DNA of 64,000 nucleotides from Hysterangium stoloniferum (taxonomy: Eukaryota > Basidiomycota > Agaricomycetes > Hysterangiales > Hysterangiaceae): NCBI GenBank assembly GCA_015178975.1, contig WHVD01000095.1, positions 62,001-126,000 on the forward strand, given 5' to 3'. Positions 55,978 through 64,000 of this stretch are shown piece after piece (the stretch's first letter is position 1; the number at the start of each line of letters is the position of its first letter). The translations under genes and the position numbers were made by a program. The notes under the pieces are model-generated. The model did not search any database, had not been told where the DNA came from, and was given only the letters and a program-made list of their open reading frames with translations.

Positions 55978-57110
55978 GTATATCAGATCTCAACTCTGTA
56001 ACTCACTCATCATGGGTCCCAAATGCAAAGCTGCCAAAGGACCACCCCAACTTCAATTCCCATTGCAACTTTATACCACTCAACCTGAAACCCCAGCTCA
56101 GCCAATAGCATCAGGTTCCATTGAAGAATTTACCAAGGTAGTGAAAGATCCCAATATTCCTGAGGTTTCCAATGATGACATAGAAGAACAACTGGACAAA
56201 TCAAAAAAGAAATCTTCTGATGAACTGACTGAGATGATGTTTATCAATTCCATTTTGAAATTTGCTGACTATCTGAAATCCACTGAGGAAAGCAAAGGAC
56301 CATCCTGCACTGGAGTCAAAGAACCTGAACCATTTACCGGCAAGGATCCAAAAAGTTGAAGAATTTCCTTCTCCAATGCCATTTCAGTTTCTGTGATCAA
56401 CCCACTGCATTCAAGTCCAACAGTTGAAAAGTCAACTTTGCACTCTCTTATCTTGAGGATATCACTCAGAATTGGTTCAAACCCAGACTTTCTGGAATAT
56501 CCAATGAGATACCCATATGGCTTGATGACTGGGACAAATTTGTCAACGAACTGGAAACTAACTTTGGACCTTACAATCAATCTGGCAAATCAGAAAATGA
56601 ACTAATAATTATGCTTAAGATGAAGGACAATCAATGAGTTTTGATTATCTCATCAAGTTCAATACCCTCACTGCATGCTGTGGATGGGTCAATTCCACCC
56701 TCAGGCACCATTTCTATATGGGTCAACTGTCCCACCTAAAAGATGACATCTGCAAAGATGGAAAGCTAAAAACTTTCCAACTCATGTGAATGAAAGCTCA
56801 GACATCCAATGCCCACTATTGGGAATGAAAAGTGGAAATTTCCTGAGAAAATCCAATGGAACATTCTCAAGGCAATAAGGTGTTGACTAGCAAGTCTTCT
56901 GGCAATAACTCTGGCAATAACCCTGGCAACTCTGGGACTAATACCAGCAAATCGAATTCTGATTGGAAGAAAGACAGAAATCCAACAAGGAAAAACAGTC
57001 AACTTCTGATAAACCCAACATTTCCCACCTGTTGGGAGGTTGTCCATAATCATTATAATATCAGACATTTACTGATAAAATTTATATTTCTACAAAACTC
57101 CATCTTTAAA
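55978..57110 (+). pseudogene. Gypsy fragment F: primer site and gag
   Basis: GTATATCAGATCTC (55978) adjoins the LTR and is complementary to AGATCTGATAT in the gamma LTR. Gag starts at 56012 (MGPKCKAAKGPPQLQFP), has an acidic N-terminus and later the capsid-type LSHLKDD and N/S/G-rich basic tail. It stops near 57060. Old, CpG-poor and broken. Confidence 0.78.
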
Positions 57111-57124
57111 TAGTGATATATCCT

Positions 57125-57417
57125 CTGAGACTATTATATTGTTAATCATAAGAAACAATTCTCCATATTACATCCTAAACAATTCAGAGTCAATTAATAG
57201 AACCTATTGTATATGGTTTTCCAAGTTATGTAAATACTTGCTAATACTTTTGTTGTTAATTTGTTTTTTAAAAGCTAAACTGTAGTTATTTCCTAGTAAA
57301 ATATGTGATATATAATTGGAAATTTTTTGTCCTGTGGCTTTCTTAGTTGGGTGAAATCATCTATATATTCTGGGTATGTTGAATAAAGTAGAAATCTGTT
57401 CAGATTGACAGATCCAT
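57125..57417. repeat. 293-bp direct repeat, copy 2
   Basis: See 53185-53477. Same orientation, 3.9 kb apart. Confidence 0.85.
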
Positions 57418-59275
57418 GATGCAATATGGTGTGAGGCACATTTGAGTCATCGTGGTAAGAATGTTTCTAAGGCTGTGAATAATAAAGGGGGAGGCTGCGC
57501 TGAACCACATGGTGAAGGACAAACAAGGATGATATTGGACAATAGGAGAGATGGAATGATATGAACGATAGAAGTGAGGGCCTAAACGCTATGCTTTATT
57601 TAGAAATCCTAACAATACTCCTCTCCAGGACCAAGATTGGATGTGCTTGGACCCTAGTTTTGCAGTATAAGGAGTGCAACCCATACCTACGCTGAATTCA
57701 TAAACAGAGCACACTCCTTAACCACACAAGGAATACAAATCGACGATGACCTGGATGGGGCTCAATTTGACTTCCCTTAGGGACTGGGTGGTGTACAGCT
57801 TTGGTCCTCTATGATCTCCTATCGGAGTGAACCTTGTATTGTAATAGAATTCCTTTGATGGTGGGGGGTGTTGTCGATGGATTACACTATCAAATCGATA
57901 GTGGAGGAATTCAGAGGAGCCATCGTAGTGGTATACATATACAAATGAAGACAGGATCGTCTGGAGCATATGGGGGTCAAATGCTTATTCCATGGAGACT
58001 ATGACAGAGTTTCTTGGATTTGTATGAGGGGAGTGGTTTGGGTTCAGGGATGAATTCTGAGTATGATGAAAAATGAGAGGGTATTGGTTTGAGTTCGATA
58101 AAAGAGGGAGGAGTCAACTTTGAGTAGTGATCAAGAGTATTTTTAGATGATGAAGCAGTATTGGACATGGTGTGGAGTATTCGTATGTCTGATTGATAGG
58201 ATTGATTGGGCTGTGTAGAATTCGTCTCAAGTGCCAAAGTAAATATAAGAATTTGAGCTTGTGACTGTGATAGCCATATTGGTAGCTTTCTGATTTGAAC
58301 TCTCTAAACCTTGAGTCAAATCAAACCTCTTTTAATTTCCCTTTGATTATGGTCTTCCCACTGGTCACATGTCCATGACCTTCATTCAATTAGCTCTTCT
58401 GTGTCATAATCCATATCATCATTGCCTTTGAAAACTTCCTCAATTTGGAAGCTTCTCAGGAGGGGTAGGATTGATAAGGAAGAAGCCAAGAGACGGCCAC
58501 ACCACATTAGGGGACAAATACCATCAGGTTCCAAAGAATGTAATATCCACCTTTAATCTTAACTCAACCTTAACTACCTCTTTGAATTGTATACAACACA
58601 TTCAAGTGGTAAGACAGGCTTTATCTCATAAATGAGATAATGAAGGGGATTCTGGTTGCATGTCTGACATTAAGTTCATCTTTGAGATGTCACAAAGTTT
58701 GCTTTATTCAATCCCAACTGTGCTACCCCTGACATCTGTTTCCTGAATGAATGTACTCATCCAATTAAACCATAACCTAATTGTAAGTGTATGCACCAGA
58801 GCTGACAACTTCACTGTTGCCCAGACTCTGTTCAGGAACACCACAAAATACAAACTATCCACCCAAGCATGCCAATGAAGGGGTCAGTCCCACTGCAAAG
58901 GTGTCACTTTATTAATCACTTGATAACTACAAGTTGATAATAAAGCTTGCTTGGAGATTGGAAATTGTATGGTTATACATTTACATGGTAATACAAATGG
59001 TGAGAGTGCAAGGTGAGAAATGGAGGCAAGAAAAATAATGCACATGCAACCAAAAAAATGGGGGTGGAAACATCTTCTAGAGGTCTCATCAAGAGTGTCA
59101 TAGAGTGTCATCACCCGATTGCCTGTTTTGAGAGTTTGCGCCCAAAAATGGCAGATAGAGATAAGGGGCATGACTGTCATTTGCACAATGGAGCAAAAAG
59201 TGTGTGCAAGAAGAGAATGTGGGCACTCGGGTGCACCGTGTCTTTTTTAAGGGTTGTAAGGAGGTGGGCTTATCA
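57418..59275. other. Unassigned DNA with two minus-strand frames
   Basis: Frames at 57977-58237 (86 codons, proline/serine-rich) and 57718-57969 (83 codons) are adjacent on the minus strand and could be parts of one gene. I do not recognise either. 58240-59275 shows nothing clear. Confidence 0.3.
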
Positions 59276-59279
59276 TGAT

Positions 59280-60830
59280 GTCATCTCATGACACATTTTG
59301 GGGCAGCACATATGAAAATGGAAACACAAGTGCTGTTGGGTACGAGCCTTGCCATAGCTCGTAAAATGTATCTTGGATATACGAGTATTCTGAATACAAT
59401 TTGATGAGTAGGGTTCGAAATGACGATGTTTGACAGGATTGGGGTCACCACTAGCAAACTGCCACAAAATAACATTTTGGTGGATCTGTACTCCAAAATC
59501 TCTGAGATAGGGGCTATTGATTGAGATTGCAGCAAAAATAGTTTCAGAGGGGGGGGGGCAATTCACTGGTGGAAGAGATGTTAACATCGTACTCTGGAGG
59601 AAATTGCTGCAGCCTTTGAGCATATCCATTTGTGTGAATGAATTTCTATACAACGGGAGGTGCCGGTATGTTGGCTTGGAGGATTCTGCCATAGCCGTCG
59701 AACTACAAGGAGAATCAGTGGCAGCGGTTTGTTGACCTGAGGTAATAGATGGCATCTACATCATAGGGGAGGAATACGAGGCAACAGCTTTCACCGGCGT
59801 CATTGATGAGCTCTTTTGAGGAGTAGTAGGTGTAGGAGCGAAAGTAGAAGGGGCGGTCATGCTCAAAGATTGGGCCTTTTTCTTGGCCTTCTTCTTCGAC
59901 TTAGGTTTGCAAACCCACCATCAGGCGAGTCCTTTATCAATGACAATGAGTGCGTCACCAACCTCACGGCTGATGCCCCTAATAGAGATTGGGTGGAGAG
60001 CAAACGGTCCAATGGCACTGAAATCTTTTTGCGTAATATCGTGGATCTGACATAGACCCGTTGTAACCATCATCACAAGTCACAATACTGTCACAAATAT
60101 TCAAAGGTAACTTTTGACAACTCTTCGACTCATCGAATTCGACTCGACAAAAATTCGACAACATCGAATCTCTTTCGACATGTCTCATTTCGACGTCACG
60201 AATGATTTCATTATTAGTTCATAACATAGTCATAACAATACGAAGAAAAGCATAAAAGGGCTACGAAAGGAGCAAGGGAAGTCAGTCAAAATATCTGTAA
60301 ATTAGTGATACTAATCTAACTTGTCGTAACTTCTTCAACAAATACTTCCATGAGTTCTCACGACTGGTAATAGCCTCTTACTTCATTGACAGGGCAAATA
60401 TATACTTCGTCGAATGAGGCTTTTAAGTTCAATCAGTAGAATATTATTTGACTTTATTGAAGAATAATCGATTTGTGATACCTGTTCCCATACGTCCAAC
60501 AATGTGACCAGCTTCCTTGTCTTGGACAGACATAGTCACAGCAATTTTCTCAAAGACGGCCTTTGGGAGGGATTTTTGGGATAGTTGCAGAGGCAATACG
60601 GGCAGCCTTTGATGTGACCTGTGGAGTAGGAGTGGGACCAGTCAAAACACAAAGAGTTGCAGCAATCTTTTCAGCGCACAGTACATCTCGATTTGGCGGT
60701 GATGGGGAGAGAGATTTTGGCTTTCGGTAGCTTAACACTCTCAAGATGCTTTGTCAGCACCTCAATCATAGCCTCTAGCTGCACAATATTGCGAGACACA
60801 TCAGTGATGGACATAGCGGTTATGCAGTGA
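59280..60830 (-). pseudogene. KH-domain protein relic, split by an insertion
   Basis: From about 60811 leftward the minus strand encodes MSITDVSRNIVQLEAMIEVL (a helix), then VQDKEAGHIVGRMGTG, the KH-domain GXXG loop with its flanking strand and helix. After a 420-bp insert it resumes with ISIRGISREVGDALIVIDKG, the end of a KH fold. A basic KSKKKAKKKA stretch and a Ser/Thr/Pro-rich tail follow, to about 59273. KH domains bind single-stranded nucleic acid. The gene is broken; whether it is a host gene or a mobile-element gene is not clear, though the tail resembles gag-like proteins. Confidence 0.6.
60056..60478. mobile_element. Insertion in the KH relic, TCGA-rich
   Basis: About 420 bp interrupt the KH domain. 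ACCCGTT and ACCTGTT lie at the two edges, a possible 7-bp duplication. Inner ends ATCACAAGTC and the complement of GATTTGTGAT resemble short inverted repeats. Seven or more TTCGAC/TCGA words cluster at 60120-60190. Confidence 0.45.
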
Positions 60831-61580
60831 GGGGTAAGAGCGAATGGAACGTGATAGGGTGGGTGTAGAGTAGAGAGTAGATGTGGAGACAGTAGCCTAG
60901 AAGGGACTAGCGTTGAGTGAAGTTTTGATATTTGTTAGGAATTGTTCTCAGATCACTCCAAGAGACCAATGAGTAAGTCCAAAAACCAAGTCAATACCAA
61001 CAGCTAGATCAGTCCAGCAAGATCATTGCTCAAACTAGAGCCAATGCATGTGCGGTGAAGTCTACTGTGCATCACACATGGATTAGGCTACTCTGGAGAT
61101 GTCTTAGAGGTTCCTAATGCACTGTTATGAGGTGGTGCATTTTGAAGGTGTGCATACGAAAACAGTGGATAAGGATAGGGTGTGCCTTTCAATGGGCAGC
61201 AGAGTGTTGAGCACATGCAGGAAGGCAGGCGCTGTGGGTGTACCAGATTGATTGGGGTAAGAAGGAAGTCATTCATTCATGTCATCACCTGACAATGTGA
61301 TTTGAGGCAGTGTTGTGTGCTTTTCATCTTGGGACAGCATGTTTTAATGGTGTGACGTGTAATGGGACAAGGACAATGTGTGGAGTATTAAGGTGTGAGA
61401 ATATAATACCTAAGAGGTTTATTCAACTTTGTATCTGGAGTTTCGGGGCTCTGTGATCTTGCATTCCAGAATAATGAGAGTGTGTCTTCAGGAGTAGATG
61501 AATGCGTGTAGATAGATAGGGAACCACCTCCTGGGTATCAAATGAACAATTTATTTTTTATTTTTTATTTTGGCATACTG
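60831..61580. other. Unassigned DNA
   Basis: No gene or repeat end recognised. Confidence 0.35.
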
Positions 61581-62291
61581 TGTCAGGGCAATATATATAA
61601 TATATATTTTTGCCATTTATTTTTGATTTTAGTTTATTTTAACTAAATCTACATGTAGCAATACAAGCATGGTACGAGAGCGATTACGTAATCGCATTGC
61701 CGCCCACACGAAAAGCAGCGCGGTGCAGTAACACAGCGACGGCATCGACATAAGGTCGACGCTGCCACCCAAGACCCGATGGTCATACAGAGGCGGCCAC
61801 GCAGCAACACAGCGACACGGCGCAATAGCACCGCGATGCGATGTAATGGCGGCACGGCGTAAACGACGGCGCCGACATAACGCCGACAGCGCCGCCTACG
61901 CCCTGACAGACACACAGTGCGAAGCACTGTGTGTCCATGGAGGCGTCCTTGTGCACCGTCACTGCAACAACAGTCGGAGCCTACGCAAATGCCGAAGCAC
62001 CGCGCAGACCTACACAGCGCCGCACGGGATTACATAAGTGCCGAAGCGCAGCTATGCAATGTAAGGTGCATACATGACATTTTTAGTATTCTTCTTAGAT
62101 TTTTCATCAATAAAAAATATTAAATAAATAGTATAAATAGGGGCATGTACATAGTTGATCTTTAGTTTCAATCTCTTAGGAATCCCACTAAAAACAAGTG
62201 TGATCTCCCCTGTCATTGAGCTGTCTCCTCTTCATTTCATATCTCTGTGTTTTATCTTGTGTTTGGTAGCCTTGTTAGTGTTGCCCTAACA
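61581..62291 (+). mobile_element. Solo iota LTR, copy 2 (CpG-rich)
   Basis: It begins TGTCAGGGCAA, ends TTGCCCTAACA (711 bp) and is flanked by TACTG (61576-61580 and 62292-62296). It keeps many CpG sites and the hairpin CACAGTGCGAAGCACTGTG at about 61914. Confidence 0.88.
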
Positions 62292-62296
62292 TACTG

Positions 62297-62451
62297 TTTC
62301 TTCTGTAAGGGCAACCCCTACTACCTAGTATTCACACTAGGCTAGCAGGAGGGAATCCTGATAGCTGTAAAAGGGAAAAAAGAGGTGGGGTCCAATAGGG
62401 TAGGGTGTGCACTGATCTTCCCTCAGGAGTGTGTGTATGAAAGAAAGCTAG
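62297..62451 (-). repeat. Relic of the gypsy A leader, reverse strand
   Basis: The complement of GGACCCCACCTCTTT and ACACACACT.CTGAG matches 2815-2880 in fragment A. It is cut on the right by an alpha LTR. Confidence 0.65.
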
Positions 62452-63115
62452 TGTTATGACCATGTCGCAACCCTATCAGTCCCCGAGGTTATTGCCACCT
62501 ATCGATGATTCAAGTTACTGTTCAAGTCACCACATTGGAAACCATCGGCCTCCCAAAGCTGATGTATGCTTTCACAGTGATCAAACTCCATTTATGCCCA
62601 CGTCAAAATATACTCAAACTATCTGGTTAAACTCTGATACGTCCCTTTTATTATGATGATCCACTCTATCCTATGTTTCACCTATGTCTATATATATCTG
62701 TAACCCTCAAACTATTTCCTTTCTTCATAATTCCGCTCTCGGTTATTCCCTGGCCTCTGAACTAATAGTAACCTCCTGTTCCTAGTCAAGTTTATTTGTC
62801 AACACCATGTTCCGCTCTTCTCCTAGTTAGTATTTTCTAGACATCTGATACTTGTATATGAACCCACTGTAGTTGTAGTTACTAGGCAATCAGAATATCG
62901 ACTCAGAACACCCTCTTACGTCTATAGTAATCCCATACTAAGAATTCCACTATCTGCCTTCACATGCACTCGCCCCCTTTCGGTCCCTGACCCCTTGGCC
63001 CAACACTCGACTTATCCCTTGATTCCGATCGGTAGTTTTCACCGAGAAGTGTTCATTGGGACTAGTCTTCACCCGCCCAAAATTTAAGGACACCCAACGG
63101 ATAACTGTGAGGGCG
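62452..63115 (+). mobile_element. Alpha LTR, partial in the window
   Basis: It begins TGTTATGACCATGTCGCAACC and includes ATCAGAATATCGACTCAGAA. An eta LTR interrupts it inside the shared core, at GAGGGCG. The remainder should lie beyond the window. Confidence 0.82.
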
Positions 63116-64000
63116 TGTGATGTATTAGCCTTATTTTAATACTATTTTCCGGAAAAGGAGTCCAATGCTCTATCAAAATGTGCAAATACTCAATTCACTG
63201 CAAGGTAAAATAATTTAAGTATTTGATATTAATCAGTGGCAGCCTAAATAGACTTAGAACCCCTGAAGTCAAGAGTTTACTTGAATATATGCACCCTACT
63301 TTGCAAAGAAGGTTTTGAGAGCTGCTTGTGCAAGCTTGTTCTTTCTCTGTAAAAACACTACTAAAATATGAATAACAATTCACTGATTCCGAACCTAGAT
63401 TCGACTTCGATTCTAGCTAGTTTATATATATTTTATACTATTTATCAAACAGTAAAAATATTTATAAACAGGTCAAAAGATTAGATATAGAATAAAACAC
63501 TATTTGGCTAATATATGCTTTATTTACACTAACCTACAGGGTCTACTGTGATACTAACTTATCAGGATCTTAATGTAGTCTTAAGGATTCTGCAAGAATA
63601 TTCTCAGTATTTGTTTATGCCAAAAACCGGGGAGAAATTAGAATATATGTATTTCTAATCTCAATATAACCTAATATATTTATTACTTAAATTGATAACC
63701 AACTACTCAACTAGAGGTGGATTAGTAATAAAGGATAGCCAGCTACTCAACTAAGAGGTGGCAAAAAGGGAACAAGTTGTTTGTCAGAAGCTCAACTAGA
63801 GGTGACAAGGGTAGGATTATTATGTCAGATGCTCAACTAGAGGTGACAATGGATCCTGAGATAGCTTAGGTCAGCAGCTCAACTAGAGGTGACTAAGTGT
63901 TTATATATATTTGTCCAACAGCCCAACTAGGGGTGGAATATAACTGCTTGCCGCAGTGGCACACTGATGTGGCTGATAAAATGTAGTAAAGATTGATATT
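63116..64000 (-). mobile_element. Eta LTR, third copy, running off the window
   Basis: TGTGATGTATTAGCC onward is the reverse complement of the eta LTR 3' end, followed by its 44-bp unit array (63700-63950). GGGCG (63111-63115) should recur at its far end outside the window. Confidence 0.83.

Noticed and set aside
61649-62123. Several GC-rich open frames in the iota LTR
   Set aside because: They follow from CpG-rich, low-stop sequence in an LTR and are not kept in the second copy.
1-64000. tRNA or rRNA genes
   Set aside because: Reading by eye found no stretch combining tRNA A and B boxes with a foldable cloverleaf, and no rRNA core motif; a covariance-model scan would be decisive.

Overview
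The window reads as nuclear DNA from a filamentous fungus, most likely a transposon-rich basidiomycete (Agaricomycete). The reasons are 50-63 nt GT-AG introns, a CX2CX6CX10CX2CX6C zinc cluster, chromodomain Ty3/gypsy elements, fungal Tc1-like transposons and a small secreted cysteine protein. The organism is an inference; no species can be named. I recognise no rRNA, tRNA or CRISPR array.

Layout: (1) 0-4.2 kb: unassigned DNA, a TA-flanked MITE (1042-1423) and an old gypsy fragment with gag. (2) 4.2-12.8 kb: a two-LTR chromodomain gypsy element on the minus strand. It carries an apparently intact, spliced Zn2Cys6/coiled-coil gene antisense to pol (5098-6083). Its right LTR holds a solo LTR that itself holds a foldback MITE. 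(3) 12.8-16.4 kb: old LTR and gypsy relics. (4) 16.4-22.6 kb: a young copia element inside a MITE, with a gypsy-type solo LTR in its pol. (5) 22.6-26 kb: low-repeat DNA with a poly(A) retroposon, a zinc-finger-like gene and a perfect 47-bp-arm palindrome. (6) 26-34 kb: LTRs and a Tc1-like element carrying two nested insertions. (7) 34-44 kb: a layered stack of LTRs whose insertion order can be read from 5-bp target duplications. (8) 44-48 kb: a second host-like island with a three-exon secreted-protein gene (45813-46247). (9) 48-64 kb: gypsy pieces, solo LTRs, a second Tc1-like element, a 200-bp inverted repeat around a gypsy fragment, a KH-domain relic and two copies of a CpG-rich LTR.

For reference the repeat families are labelled by LTR start or TIR as written on one strand: alpha (TGTTAAGAACTG), beta (TGTTAGGRTACG), gamma (TGTTAAGTGCTG), delta (TGTTAAGTTCCC), epsilon (TGTGAAGA), eta (TGTTAKGTATTTT), theta, iota (TGTCAGGGCAA), and CACTGG foldback MITEs. 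Families alpha, beta, gamma and delta are unlike over most of their length but share one about 30-bp core found at 16 places. In alpha and gamma the bases next to the LTR match the predicted first bases of the transcript, as in self-priming Tf1/sushi-type gypsy elements.

Only two or three genes look like host genes; nearly everything else is mobile DNA of several ages. Young copies (copia, the 4.2-12.8 kb gypsy) keep CpG and most reading frames. Old copies are CpG-poor and broken.
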